Source: Ettlia oleoabundans (taxonomy: Eukaryota > Chlorophyta > Chlorophyceae > Chlamydomonadales). Taken from it: DNA of 64,000 nucleotides. A program made the translations under genes and the position numbers. Shown in pieces: positions 10,040 through 22,658 of this stretch; within the stretch, counting starts at the first letter, position 1, and each line of letters opens with the position of its first letter. The DNA lies in the NCBI GenBank assembly GCA_019693395.1, contig JAAMXP010001792.1:83375-147374 (forward strand). The letters run 5' to 3'. A model generated the notes under the pieces. It was not told the DNA's origin. It was given only the letters and a program-made list of their open reading frames with translations, and searched no databases.

Positions 10040-12903
10040 ATGGAAACGGCCACCCCATACACCGTGAGACTCGATGCCGAGTCTGCGCGGGAGCTGGCCC
10101 AGCGGGGCGGCACGATCGTGCTACTAGATGTGCCGGAAAACACCGCGGTGGGCATCGATCAGCAGGTAGATCGCCGGTGGCTCTTGAGATTCACCCCGCC
10201 TGGGGCTGCTGTCGCCGCCTGCTGCCGCTTCCTTCCGCCGCTGCCTGCCGCAAAGCATCACCAAGCCACCCCCCCCAACTCCCCGCAGACTTTCCTGGTA
10301 GGTCCAAAGTTCAAGGGCGTCAAGATGGTGCCACCAGGCACTCACTTTGTCTCCTACAAGTCTAGCAGCGGGCACGGCGACTTTGGGCCGACCACCAGCT
10401 TCTTCCTGCCCATCAAGACCGGCGAGGTGGGCAGCATTGGGATGTGTGGCATATCAGCCAGGACCATGTACCACGAGTAGTTACTGCCAACGCTCAACGG
10501 GGCAGTGTGGCGAGCATCACAGGCGTTGAAAATTTGCCAGATTTTGTTTTGTGGGAAAAGCAAGTTGCTCCCTGCTGCGTTGCTGACGGGTGCCACCTGC
10601 TGCTTTGCTGACGAGCCGAACGGTACTCCTACTGTTGTAGGTAATTGTGCGCAGATGGAATGGGCCAGATGAGGTGCTGGAAGTGCTAACAGACGAGGCT
10701 GAAGTGAGCACATCACACCTACCCGTCGGCCTTGCCGCCAGGCTCATATGCAATGCCAGCAATGTGCATGTGGTGGTTGCATTACCCAGCAGCTGGGCAT
10801 CACGCATGCATCTCCAAATTGTCCAAAACCATGCTTCTCCCAATGCGCTGCGGTACAGGTTGAGCGGTACCGCCATGCCGTGCGCAACTTCCAGCTGGAC
10901 CAGCACCTGGCTCCCTACGATCTTTCCAGCTGGAATAAATGGCGCCAGCTGGCGGGCCACGTCACCCCGGAGGTGGTGGACAGGGTGCAACCCGTGGGGG
11001 GCAACATCAACATCCTAGCCGAGGCCGACCCTTCGCTTCTGCGGCCAGCCACCGCTGCGGAGGATGCACTGTATGACCAGCTGCGGAAGGGGCGGGAGGC
11101 GGCGGCGTTTTCACAGCAGCAGCAGCAGCCAAAGCAGGATAGCCAAGGCCAAGCAGCAGATGAGGTGATGCAGGAGGATCAGCAGCCCACAGACGGTGCA
11201 GGCCCCGCAGCTTCCGACCAGCAGCAGCAGCAGCAGGGTGGACGCTGGGGAGCGGCGCCACATGCAGGGCGTTGCTTCTACACGCCTCTGCCGCGGCTGG
11301 TCAAGCGGGGAGGGCTGCGCCCTCAAGAGCTGACAGGTGGGTGCTTCTGGTACTGCGGTTTGCATTTCGGTCTATGCTCAATTGCACACTGCTGTTTGAG
11401 CCGGCGGAAAGCACTCTGGCACCAGCAAGCAGCACCCCCCTGAAGGTTCCTTAAATCTCTTCCAAACAGTGCCGCCAACAGGGGTGGCTTCCTTGCAGTG
11501 GACACGCTGCAAGGCAAGGCTTCAAATGGGTGCTGGACCTCTAAGTTGATGCTGAACCTGCACCTGCTATGCCTGCTGACCATGCTCGCTCGCTACCTGC
11601 CCTTGGGCTGGACAATTGGCTTACAGCATACCAATGCACTCTGTGTCTGCTGTGCAGCCCTTAACCTGGACAAATCGCGGGTTCTTGAGGAGGTGTTAGC
11701 CAAGCACTACAAGGGAGATGAGGGTGCGTTCTTAGGTGAGTAGATGGGCGGGTAGCTGGCTGGCTGCTGGCTGGCTGGCGAGTAAGGGGGGGTGTGGAAG
11801 GGGTGGGGTGAGGGTGGGGGGTGGGGAGACGATGAGTCGGAATGGGCTCTCCCTCACTGTTTGCTGCTCTGTGAAGCCAGCCTCTGCACGGGGTCCCAAG
11901 GTCATTGGTCAGGCACAGACGAGCCTGCACACGCATAGGGTCTCAAGTGCGGCACCATCAGCAAGCACCTTAGCCTCTGTGCCCAGCCTGCTACTCTACT
12001 CCTGCCTGTGCCAACCTGCTGCAGGCGAGTTCCAGTTTGCCTTCCTGGCCTTCCTGCTGGGTCAGTCTCTGGAGGGCTTTGCACAGTGGAAGGCCTTCCT
12101 GTGCCTTATGTTTGGCTGCGATGACGCACCGCTTGGACCACGCAAGCAGCTCTTCACCTCCTTCCTCCAGGCCCTGCATGCCCAGTTGGCACAGAGCTTG
12201 GCACCGGTGAGTGGCGCCGTCTGCCTGACAAGTGGCCATGCAGGCAATATTGGAGGGAAAATGGGTGACCATTTGGGGGCAGCTGGCATCCATCCAGGGT
12301 GTGCAGTTGATTTCAGCGGCAACCTGTCATTGGTTGGCTGCCGATCTTTATTTCCTGACTAACCGCTGGTCCTCCCGTTCTGTTACCGTAGGGCCAGAGC
12401 AAGTCTGCCCAGGCGCAGCCGCTGGGAGCCCCCATGGTGGACGAGCTGCTTCAGGACAGCTTCCTCCGCCGACTTTCCACCCAGTTCTTCCAGATGCTGC
12501 ATGATGAGCGTCCCCACGTTAGCCCAGAGCTGGCAGAGCAGGTGGGCCATTTGCACTCACAAGCACTCCCAGCGTTCACCCATACATACTTTGGTGCGGG
12601 TAGTGGCTGCGTGGGGCGGCATGGTGCTGGAGGGGGTGGTGTGTAAGGTGAAGCAACACATGTTAACATTGTACCAGGTGTCAGACGACTTGCACAGGAT
12701 ACAGAATGTCTCCCCTGCTGTGATGCGCTTGACCCGTGGAATGCTCCCCCTAGCTTCATTTGCAGGCTGCGGCGGTCAGTGGCGTGCTGCAGCGAACGCT
12801 GGGCTGGGGCGTGCAGGTAGTGACCGATCTGGGGAGCGATGAGGACGATGAAGATGCGCCAGTGGTAGTGGAGGGCGTAGAGCTGCCAGCTGACGCGACA
12901 TAG
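10040..12903 (+). CDS. AAR2: AAR2 homolog, U5 snRNP assembly/splicing factor
   Basis: Eight exons with matching phases: 10040-10165, 10289-10426, 10641-10703, 10859-11336, 11658-11735, 12025-12206, 12392-12541 and 12766-12903 (450 aa). Family landmarks: GGTIVLLDVPENTAVGID at the N-terminus, FLVGPKFKGVKMVPPGTHFV, FGPTTSFFLPIKTGE, a V/I-R-x-W strand (VIVRRWN), then in the helical C-terminal domain LDKSRVLEEVLAKHY and GEFQFAFLAFLLGQSLEGF. Known role: AAR2 binds Prp8 during cytoplasmic U5 snRNP maturation and is exchanged for Brr2. Lineage features: a Gln-rich insertion in exon 4 (about 11113-11240) and an acidic C-terminus (SDEDDEDAP). Human AAR2 is about 384 aa; the extra length is this insertion and tail. 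Intron 1 (123 nt) keeps the reading frame if retained. TGTAA lies at 13029. Confidence 0.93.
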
Positions 12904-13513
12904 CGAGTTATGGGCAGTGCCCACTTTGTGCCAGCTGCAACACTAGCGGCACCAGCTACGCACTTCAATCAATATAGTTGGGCACTTGCAGCCACTCGGG
13001 CAGGGTTCGTGTTTCACAACGCCTATTGTGTAAAATGCAGATGGTGCAATGTGAGTACTTTCTTACACTGAACTAGCCCGCCAGTCAAGACAGCAAGAGT
13101 GCATCGCCAACGGTAGCGGCGTGGAGAAGCTTTTCATTGAGATTTCTACAGGCGATCTTTCTGCCAGGCCGTATCGGAAAGACGTGCCTGACCAGACTTT
13201 GCACAGATTGCCCTTTTGCCCTGTTCCGGACAATTATGCGTCCCAATTTCGGCGCTGACCTGGCAGTCGACATTCTATCCACACCTCAGGGGCAGCGATC
13301 GCGCTGTCCGCCCGTAATTCTTCGTTGGTGCGCGTCAGGTGTTATTGGGAGCGTTTGGCAGCGCCCTACGTGAGCATCGCACAGCCCGGTGCAAAAACTG
13401 CAGGTGCAGGGGCCCGACGGGGAGTTTGCACAACGCACCTGGCGTGCATTGACCTTATTATGAAGCTGATGCTCCAAAAACTCCGGGTGCTTGCAGGCAG
13501 GCGACCTGCGAGA
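12904..13513 (+). other. AAR2 3' UTR and intergenic region
   Basis: No exon or RNA gene seen beyond the poly(A) motif at 13029. The second half should hold the promoter of the GIY-YIG-like gene. Confidence 0.45.
13029..13033 (+). terminator. Putative TGTAA poly(A) signal of AAR2
   Basis: TGTAA 126 nt after the AAR2 stop codon. Confidence 0.5.
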
Positions 13514-16500
13514 ATGAGCGGCCTTCCGGCGTGCAGCAGCAGGTGCGGGGCTTGCTTGGGTCTTGATCATGGTAAGATCGTGTTCGGACATGTGACTAAC
13601 TACAAGGCTCCGCCCCGCCACCTTTCGCTGTCGCAGCTGCCGTGGAGCGGTGTCTGCCGCTACGCGGCCTGCTCTCGCTTCCTTACGGCGTGGCCTCACC
13701 GCGTTCTCCGGCCATCCCGTGTGCGCTCCCAAGGAGCGAACCCAGCGGTGGGCGGTGGCCGCTTCAAATGCAGCAGGCGCAGCCCCACAGCGGAAGCAGC
13801 GCAGCGCCAGGGCGGCCCCTCTTGGTGCTGCCGCTCCCTCCTCCTCCTCCTCGTCAGCAGCAGCCCCTGGCCTGGACACTCTGGAGTTCCACGGTATCAT
13901 CAACATGCAAGGATACGTGTCTCCAGACGTCCCAGAGGGCACAGAGGTGGGTCAGTCGCTCCCCACAAGGCATGCCCCCGCTTCAGCAATTGCCAACGCC
14001 CACATCCACCTGCAATGCAAACACGTGCAACGCACGCTCGCCCACTCGTGCCTTCCTCGACACGTTTCCCTGTCATGACGTGCTCTTGTGTCCCTGTGTG
14101 GCGCCCCTTCCCCGCCGCCGCCGCCCCCGGGCCCCCCCCCCCGTGAGCCCATGCTCGTACTCCACCGGCCCTGTTTCCGTCGGCCTTTCCGACCAACTGA
14201 CTCCATCGCCTTGTGTACTGCCCTTCCATACCGCCAGGCCACTGTGTTTGCGATATATGATGAGGCCAGGACTCTGCAGTACGTGGGGTTCTCCAAGGGA
14301 CTGCGCGACTCGCTGCGCACGCTGTTCAGCCGCCGACCAGACAAGGCGCATCACTACAAGTGCGTGCTGGGCGCTGGGCGCTGGCTGTTACAAGGAATGA
14401 TTTGCACTTTTGACTTGTTGATAGGTTTAATGGGGAACGTTATAAGGGCAGGCTATTAGGGCTTTAATTGCACTGCTGCATGCCAACTTTCATGGGATCC
14501 TGCCCTCAATCCCCTTTGCACCCTGCCGGTGCCGCCCCTTGCAGAGCTCTGCACCTGCCCCAGCTGGACCAGCAGCGCATGCTGGACATCCGTGCCGCCT
14601 GGTTTGACGGCAATTTCGGGCCGCCACCCGGCAACAAGCGTGAGTCACACTGTTGCACCCAACCTGAACCCCTGCAGCCTCGCCTGGGGCTTCAGTTGTA
14701 CCTCAGCCTTTGCCGCAGCCCAGCGAAGCTGCCCCTGCTGCTGTGCATCAGCCAGTAGCCGTGCTAAGGCCCCACCAATCCATATGCCTCCACTTAGGTG
14801 AGGTTAGCTTGCTTAGACCCTGCCTCCTGCCGCCGTGACCCCCCCCCCCTCTTCGCTTGCAGTACCCTCGGAGCGCGACCAGTGGCAGCAGCCGCCCGAT
14901 GCCCACGCCATCAGCGAGCGTGGCAAGACCCAGGCAGCGGTTGAGCTGGCCAAGCAGCTGCAGGGGCGCATCCGCCAGCGGGGCTGCCGCGAGGAGTTTG
15001 TGCCAAATGCGGAGCTTCTGGCGGAGGGGAAGGTGGATTTCCTGCCGGCGGCTGCCCTAAGCAAGGAGGAGCTGGAGCGTCAGCGCTTGCTGGCTGAAGA
15101 AGCAGCAAGGGCCACCTGGTGAGTACCAACTGCTTGGGGGGTCTTATCACCTTTACCACCTTGAGTGAGGTGGGCAGTTGGGTGGGCTGCCCGGACGCAT
15201 TGCTTGCTGGCAGGCTGCAGATGTGTAGTGGACAGAAGCTGGACGGGTGGGCCGTCTGTTGTTACTTACAGGGTGGAAGGGAAGGAAAGGCATGCGGGCT
15301 TTTTGGCTGCGCTGCTGTACTATTTAACACACCGCCACACTCACCAAGCATCAGCACCAGCTTGTGCCGATTGTTCCCGGGCTTTGTGTTCATTCTACAT
15401 TTGCAAGCACCTTTCTTTCGTGCCTTCCACCCAATTTCTGATTCCACCTGCACCCCAGCCTCTTCACCCCCACCCCCACTTCCACCCGCCTGCAGCACCT
15501 GCACTTTCCAACTGGATGGCCAGCCCTCCTCTTTTGACCTGTTCTTCAAGAACTCCATCAAGACCAACGGCGGACACATGTTTGATCTGTCCGTCACATT
15601 TCAGGCAAGGTTAAGCATAATTTGAGTGGAAGGTAACAGGGCCCGTGTTTGGTCCTAACACGGGGGTTCTGTTGTCTGCCAGCCAGCGAGGCGATGCCGC
15701 GGAATACAGTTCCCTCAAGTGCCTGTTTCCTGGCATAATCCTGTGTGTGATTTATTTTTTGTCATTGTACTTGTTGCCTACCTGGCTGTTGCTGGTCACG
15801 TTGCGATCATGTCTGGTCGCCTGCCTGAATGTATTGCTCTATTCAATGTATTTGCCTAGTGCCTCTTGCCGTCCTGCCTGCCTACCTCGCTGTCATGCCT
15901 GCTCGTCTGTCTCTCTGCAGGACAAGGAGACACACCATCGCGTGATTGTGGGGCGGGACTACTACGAGCCGCTGGGCATCCAGCCGCAGGTGAGGCCCAC
16001 TTACCTCTCGCGGCAATTGGTGTAAGCATGTGACGATGTATGTGGGAAAGTGGTTCAGGGCGCAAGGCAACATGAACAGTCATGCATCTCGCAGTAGCGC
16101 CTTGGAGGTTTTACTTCATGCCGTCGACCATAATGCATCATGTGTCCCGCTCTTTGCACCACACCCTGCCACTGCAGGCGACTGTGGAGCGTGTGTTTGC
16201 CTTCTTGTTGAAGAAGAAAGTGCCTCGTCAGACGGAGGGTGAGCGTTTGCAGCCTTGGCCTGCCCTGATGAGCCTGTGCCTTACTGTGCCATTGCTGCTG
16301 CGCCTGGTGAGCGGCTGCCTGCCATTCGTCTTACGGCAGCTCCCTTGTATGCTTCTGAATTTTCCCTCCTGATGCCCCTTCCATCTGCTTGTCTGCTTAC
16401 AGGTATGCTGCTGAGCAGCCAGTTCTCGTCCAACTACTTCTCCATCTCCCAGGTGGAGCAAACCTTCAGCGACTTTGCGCAGGAATTTGCAGGTGTGCAT

Positions 16501-16934
16501 ACAGTTGCAGGTGTGCTGCTGCATGCAAGCAGCAGTGTTGCTGATGCAGCAGGGGGGGAAATGTGTGGAGGAGCAGGCTGGGGAAATCGGTGCCGGTGCA
16601 GCCTTTGGCTGGGGCTTACTGCGCTCTCAGGTTGCTGCCGGTAGAAATGGCTTGGGGTCCATGCTGAAGAGGTGCCAAATCCTGCTCATTTCAAGGACCA
16701 CCGCGATCGGTTATGGTGTTGTGATCCTGCATTTTCAAACATTCATCCGTGCACAGCATAGCTTGGTGACCTTGCATCATGTGCGTGTGCCTCTTTGTGC
16801 CATCATTGGATGCAGAACTAGGCAAGCTGCCTGGCGAGAGCGGTTTCTGGCGCTTCAATCGCACCCAGGACTATGGCTACAAGGGGGAGAACGAGACGGC
16901 AGAGCAGCTCAGGGCCAATTTCAGCTGGAACTGA
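13514..16934 (+). CDS. Chloroplast GIY-YIG-like domain protein
   Basis: Ten exons, all phase-consistent, 419 aa: 13514-13542, 13637-13946, 14238-14359, 14545-14639, 14863-15118, 15496-15604, 15921-15989, 16178-16238, 16403-16492 and 16816-16934. Exon 1 (ATG to AGCAG|gtgcgg) is the best start but is short and less certain. Residues 1-90 are Ala/Ser/Arg-rich, typical of a plastid transit peptide. Exon 3 starts a GIY-YIG-like fold (TVFAIYDEARTLQYVGFSKG), followed by LDQQRMLDIRAAWFDGNFG and PPPGNK. Later parts include DQWQQPPDAHAIS, a helical KQLQGRIRQRGCREEF block, FDLFFKNSIKTNGGHMFDLS and a C-terminal ELGKLPGESGFWRFNRTQDY. Plants carry a plastid protein with this general plan. The GIY catalytic motif is altered, so nuclease activity is doubtful. 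Intron 6 has a GC donor (CAG|gcaagg). Confidence 0.8.
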
Positions 16935-18026
16935 TGCCTGCCAGCAACCATGTTTTGCCAACACAACTCATGTCCTTTGTCCAGCTGGCTGCAGCACAAA
17001 ACGCATATCTTGCAGCCAGCCCAGAACTGCTCTGGTCCTGCTGGGGATGCAAGCGCTGTGTCGTTGCAGCCGCTTGTTTGACACATGATACTGCATGGAG
17101 CGCCAAATATACAGAGCCCAGGATGGGCATCCAATGAATTGAGGCACATAGGCCAAAGGGCTTGAGAATGCAAGCCTTCTGTGCTTGCTCAACGCATGCC
17201 TGGCTGGTCCGGTCAAACTACTGACGTGTGCTTCTGCTGAAGTAATAGCGAGTTACTCCATTTGTAACTTGAAGGACTCCATGTGCCCACTTTTTGAGAG
17301 CCTCTTCAACAGTACGGGACGCCCACCACTCGGGTGGTGGCAAGCGCTTCAGCCAGCGGCAGCACAACTGGGCATCGCCCCACGACGTCTTAAGCCACGA
17401 TTTATCGGACAATTTATTAATCGTATTCTGCAGTAAGCCAATTCCCTTCTTGGGATTTGTTTGGGAGCTCAAACGACCAAGCAATTTCGCGCCCTGAAGG
17501 GGTGCCAGCTGGTTCCGGTCATAAGCCCACTACTCGTTTATGCGTTACACCAGTGAAACCCATTTTTCTGATATTGGCAGCTTTGTAACCCCACTTTCAG
17601 CTCCAGGCAAGCCCCTTCTCCACTGTTCAGTTCTACTGCCGCTATTTGTGCACTGCTGGAGAACGAGTGTCTTGCATTGCATCGCGGTGAGTGGAGTATG
17701 ATTCAATACCTGTCGAAAGGGGTTTTTGTGGGCCACAGCCGCATGTGGCTGTTGCGCGGCAGTGCGCGAACCTCAGTGTTCTTTGCTTCTATCAGGCGCT
17801 TGTCCCTTATGATACTCTGCATTGCAAGTATATCAAAACGCGGGTATCGCGCCAACCGAGCACAGCCGCTGCAGGGGTCACTCCTGCCGCTGCCGCTGTC
17901 CGCTGCCGCTGCTGAGACGTTCTTCCAAAGCTTGGCTAGGAGCTGTCTCGCGATACACCCGTTTTTGCTGCACTTCCTGCAGGATCAATAATCTTCTGCG
18001 CTTGACACCAACTAGAGACGCCCGCA
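16935..18026 (+). other. Non-coding: 3' UTR and cystatin upstream region
   Basis: About 1.1 kb with no exon that I can support on either strand. It includes the TGTAA motif at 17263 and presumably the promoter of the secreted cystatin gene. Confidence 0.45.
17263..17267 (+). terminator. Putative TGTAA poly(A) signal of GIY-YIG gene
   Basis: TGTAA 329 nt downstream of the stop codon at 16934. Confidence 0.4.
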
Positions 18027-19405
18027 ATGCGTCCCACCTGCCTCCTGCTGGCCCTGTGCCTGTGCACTGTGGCCGCCCATGCTGCCGTTACCCCAGCAAA
18101 GAAGGTAAGCGTCAGCAAACTACCGCTGCACTGACATTACATGCCTATCAAGTGTGGTGGCCATCAAGGCTCTGATCAGGTGTTCTGGTGTTGGCGCCCG
18201 TTTCTGCATGTGCTGAAGCACGGTACTGCGTCTATTGCTCGCTGCTCTTGCTTTTTCGCAGTGCAAACAAGTGGCCGGCGGGGCAGAGGGTGGCTGGTCT
18301 ACCACATCATCCGTCCCGGAGGCGGTGTTCCGGGCCTTGCTAAGAAGAGTGGCAGCTAAGCAGCAGCTGTGCAAGAAGCCATCCATCAAACTGCTTGCGG
18401 CATGCTCTCAGGCAAGATGTCACTGCCGCTGCTGCCTACTTGTGGCCATGTCTGCGTCAGAGTGCGCTGGTTGTGCAGCCCTGCTACTCACCATCCTCAC
18501 CTGCTTGCAAGCAACTTGTGAAGCGCCCTGTCAATGCTTGTTCGACTGCCCTGTCAACGCACAGAACCACTGAAGCTCACTTCTGTCATAACATATGGAT
18601 CTGCGCAGGTTGTTGCTGGCATGAATTACGAGGTCAGGGTCCGGTTTGCCTGCAAAGAAGAGAACTTTAAGGTCAAGGCCCATGCCGTGGTGTGGCAGCG
18701 CCTCCCACCCCAATCTCCCAAGGCAAGCAAATGCCAACAGCATGAAGCAGCTGCAGCTGTAAGGGGCAGAAGCAGCAGCAGCAGCAGCACGCTGCGGCGG
18801 TGGTGGCAGCATGCGGCAGTGGGGCAGAAAACTTGCTGAGAACACGATGCTGCACATAAAGGGTGTCGGTGCAGTAGCAAGGGTTTGTCACGCGGAAGCA
18901 GATCTTTTGTCGGCCTGCCTGCCTGCCTACCTGCCTGCTGGGTTACTGGCTTGATGGCAGTTACGCCATGATAGGGGCTGGCTTGTAAGCTGATGCCTTG
19001 AGATGTATTGCGGTGCTGCAGGTGACTGAGATTGCAATCATCAAGGCTGGGCTGCTCTCAAGCGGCCGCCGGCTGCAAGCCAAGGCGGAACCCTCCGCAG
19101 AACTGCACACACAACGCGTCGCTCCTCGGCCCAGGAAGGACGGCGCTGCTGCTGCAGAAGCACGGTGAGTACAGCTGCGGGCCTGCAGCTGGCCTGGCGG
19201 GGTGATGCTAAGCGCTACTTATCCTGCCATCATGATGCTTATACTTGGATGCTATCCTGTGTCATACTAATGCCTTAGTTGATATGCTGTACTGTACTGG
19301 GAGACGAGCCCAAACGCAGCGTTATACCTTTCACTCCCTCTTCTTCCTGTTGGCTGCAGGAAAGTGCCACGGCGTCCACAAACGGTGCTCAGGATGTTCT
19401 CATGA
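18027..19405 (+). CDS. Secreted cystatin (cysteine-protease inhibitor)
   Basis: Five exons: 18027-18104, 18262-18411, 18609-18722, 19022-19164 and 19360-19405; 176 aa. Residues 1-20 are a clear signal peptide (MRPTCLLLALCLCTVAAHAA). Cystatin features in order: a Gly-Gly-Trp region (GGAEGGWS), the main helix (VFRALLRRVAAKQQ), the first inhibitory loop Q-V-V-A-G split between exons 2 and 3, the following strand GMNYEVRVRFAC and a Trp-containing second loop region (AHAVVWQRLPPQSP). Family knowledge: cystatins wedge these loops into papain-like proteases. Three Cys (CKQ, QLCK, AACSQ) plus FACKEE suggest disulfides. The C-terminal basic/Ala-rich tail after VTEIAIIKAG is unusual and its last exon is the least certain. 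Introns 2 and 3 both start with GC (CAG|gcaaga, AAG|gcaagc). Confidence 0.82.
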
Positions 19406-20448
19406 GCACGCAACACATCAGCACTGCCTATTGCGCGCCGATTGCAAGTCAATCATTTCACTGCCAATCATGCGGCAGTCAGTGAGTGTTACGCTGGACT
19501 TGCTGCACACTCGCTCCCAGCAGCAGCTCCTGCAGACAGCAACGCCGTGAGTGCCAACCATTTGCCAATTTCAGGAAAGTTTCAGGGCAGAAGCAGGGTT
19601 ATCAGGCCCCACCGGCTCTGTCAGGCTTGCCGCTTGTGATGCTCTATGGTTTCCAGTCGAGGACCTGTTGCTCGGTTCTACTGCTTGCCATTGAGCAGTT
19701 TTTGGTTGCGCTACCTTCACCTGCCCTTCCTGGCATTGTTTTGGCTGCTCGCTTGCTGTCACACAACTGCCGCCACTTTTTCTACTCAGCAGCCCAATCC
19801 TGCCGATTGGCAGGTTGAGTGTTTAGAAGTCTCTAGAATCTCTACCCAATCTTGACTGTGCTTGCTTTTCCTAGTTATCTGAGGCGCCATCACGGATTTC
19901 AAATTGGGGACGCATGCTGTGCCTGCAATGTCCCCACGCCTTTCTCTCTTCTAGACGCCGGCTTTCTTCAAATCCCTGCTTCGAACTGTCGCTCAAAGGA
20001 TTCCAACAGCCTATGGTTTGAGATGCAGCAATGCACAAGCTGTTGGCAGGATGCTGCATGTTGCGCCACTCAGTCATGTGAAAACGTTTACAAGCTCATG
20101 GAAAAGGCTGCAAACCACTTACACTAGCTTGAATCAGGAACAAAACAGAAGGAGCAATCGACAGCAGAATGAAGCGGTGACAATACCTGATGACCTGCCC
20201 AGCAACGCTTCTGTACATGGTTCAGGGCTGGATCGGGACTTGCGGGTGCAGGCAGGGTATGAACATACACACATGCAGGGTGCACATTGAGCAAGAGAAA
20301 ACATAGGGCACTGTCGGTGTTTGTGAGCTGAAGCGCCCTTTGCACCTTAGTCCATGGAGCCGTTCGAGGGGGGTGGGGGGGATTCGCTCAGGGTGGCGGG
20401 ACGCCGCTCAAAATCCTAGTTGCGGCGCCGAGCCCAGCCAGCATCCGC
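19406..20448. other. Convergent intergenic region, cystatin and TspO-like 3' ends
   Basis: No supportable exon. TTACA at 20119-20123 (TGTAA on the minus strand), 326 nt past the TspO-like stop, is a candidate poly(A) signal for that gene. Confidence 0.4.
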
Positions 20449-22658
20449 TCAGGGCTCGTCCAAGCTTGGCCTCAACGGCTCTCGGGCGGCATCAAAGTTA
20501 TTTTCAAAGTGAGGCTCCTGACCCGGGCGGCGCAGCACGCTGGCTATGCTGAGCATGGCCAGCACGACAATGGCACCCAGCGCAGTGTTGCGCACCGGCG
20601 CAGAGTCTGTCTTCTCGTAGACGGCCACCAGCGCCCACACCAGCGTCAGCCCGTATGCTGCAAGGGAGGGAATGGCAGGTGGGCGGGTTATCAAGCAGGG
20701 AAGCAAGGTGGGCAGAAGCTGCGATGACAGGGAGTTGCATTTGGAGCTTTTGAAAGCCTTGAGGACAGCAAGCTTGCAATAGATAGCAGGTGCCGACAGG
20801 GGACAGGAGGCTGCCAAAGAACAGTTCTTGTGCTTGTGTTTAGGGCCGTTCCCCCGGCAGTCCAGACCAGGATCAGTGAGCGCAGGCATGCGCCAACCTA
20901 CCTGTGTCATGCTCCCGCAGGAGCGCATAGGCGCCCAGGCAGGTCACAGCAGTTGCCAGCAACACTGCCACAAGGTCCAAATTCGCCATCTGCATCTTGA
21001 GCGCAATAAGCAGCTGCACAGCTGTCGCCACGCTGAGCCATGCTGTGTTGACGGTGGTGCCCAGGAAGAAAGCGGCGTAGAGCGACAGCGAGTGAGCGGG
21101 TCCAAAGCGGTCCTTAGTGCTGCACACATGACGACATCGCAAACATTAGGAGGAAGCCAGAGGTCTAGGATGATTGCGGTGAAAAGTGGCTGGCACCATC
21201 CTGCCCATCACGTGCGCAAGGCTGGCAAGCAGATGTGCGCACCTGTACAGCTGCAGCAGCGCCCGGCCCATTGCCAGTAAGGCGGTGAGGATGAGCACAA
21301 AGGCCAACCACATGCCGCCGGGTGTCTGCACAGACGGAGAAACCCCAAGTGGAAAACGTAAAGAAAGTAGGTGCACACAGAGCCAACTCAATCGCAGGTG
21401 CACACTAGCAAAAAGGCAGCAGGCACCAGGCAGCGACACTGCATCCCTTCAGCAGCAGCAAAGGGACATGCTGTGGCCACAGTGCGCTGTTACAATGGGC
21501 CGGTGAAAGCAGGTTACATGGCAGGGGGGAGGTATACTGGCTTGGCATGCCAGGCAGGCACGGTAACCTTGTTGCACCAACCTGTTGCACAAAGGCAAAC
21601 TGCCAGCCGATGCACGCCAGCCAAGCGGCCATCCAGTTCACGTTGGTTGCATTGGCAAAGCGGGCCTGCAAACCAAAACTGACAGAAAGCCACAACATCA
21701 GGTAAATGTAGAAGAGGGCAGCTGGGGCTCGAAAAATGCGATGTAATGTCACCAGATTGGTGGGTGTCAACATATAACATCACATCCTTCACATCTCAAC
21801 ATGTCGACAGGACAATGGCATGATAGGAGGCAACCACTCCCCGGATCAGTGGCAATATGAAAGAAGCAAGGCGATGGAGGGCGGCAGGCAGCCCAAACTG
21901 TAAAAGGGTCTCAGGGGTACCTTGAATCCGTCCGAGTCATATCCTGCGTCCAGCAACTGATAGATTGAGCCCCAACCCTCCAGCAGGAAGATGAGGCCCC
22001 ATACGCCAAACGCCCAGCCAGCGGGCGTCAGCGGCACGGGGAATTTGGCAGAAACCTCTGCACATGTAGAGCGGCGAATGCAAGGGGAAAAGATCAGGTA
22101 CAGCACTGGCCAAACTTGACGTGTGACTAGTGTACTCCAGACACGTTGACAGGAACAAGCAAAGTTGCAGAGCAGGACTACGAGTTTAAGAACATGTGGG
22201 AAGGGGTGGGTGGATTGAGCGGTCTGGCGAAACGCCAGGCGGCGTCTTCGCAGGAAAGCGGGCAGTTAAGCCAGCGTGCAGGATGCCCAAAGCAGATGCG
22301 TGCGCGCGAACGTGCGTGCTCACAAAGAGCCAACAGGTTGGTTTTACATGTGTGGACTGATGTTGCTGCTGCATTGCAGCGGGATGTCGCTACACATGGC
22401 ATACCTGCGTTCGTAGCGCCTAGCAATCCCGCATTTGATGCCAAATTTACGCCAATGAAGGCTGCACAGCATGGGCGATGGAGGCCAGAAGGTTGCATGA
22501 TGGCGAACTTGAAGCAAACAAAACCATAGATCGCGGCGGGCAGTAGCAGGCCCAGAGCGGTCAATCCGGCCAACTCCTCACTCACCAACGTAAGCCACTA
22601 GTGTGGCAACACGCAGAAGCTTCTGCGGAGGCTGCGAGGGTGCCTGCCATATGTCCAT
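20449..22658 (-). CDS. TspO/MBR-like tryptophan-rich membrane protein
   Basis: Six minus-strand exons, phases consistent, 267 aa: 22658-22586, 22057-21921, 21665-21582, 21325-21243, 21119-20902 and 20657-20449. The start ATG gives MDIWQAPSQPPQKLLRVATL. The conserved PLTPAGWAFGVWGLIFLLEG matches the (P)xxWxFGxxW motif of the TspO/peripheral benzodiazepine receptor family and of bacterial proteins annotated as tryptophan-rich sensory proteins. Further spans: VNWMAAWLACIGWQFAFVQQ, GMWLAFVLILTALLAMGRAL, LYAAFFLGTTVNTAWLSVAT, LVAVLLATAVTCLGAYALL, YGLTLVWALVAVY and LGAIVVLAMLSIASVL, so six to eight membrane segments. TspO proper has five helices, so this is a longer relative. Substrate unknown; tetrapyrroles or lipids are typical TspO ligands. 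The tail (RPGQEPHFENNFDAAREP) is soluble. Confidence 0.8.

Noticed and set aside
22178..22588. Minus-strand frame with ELAGLTALGLLLPAAIYG as a possible TspO-like exon
   Set aside because: It begins exactly at a gtgagt donor, and skipping it joins exons 1 and 2 in phase (V|EVSAKFP), giving the family-like protein. It is treated as intron.
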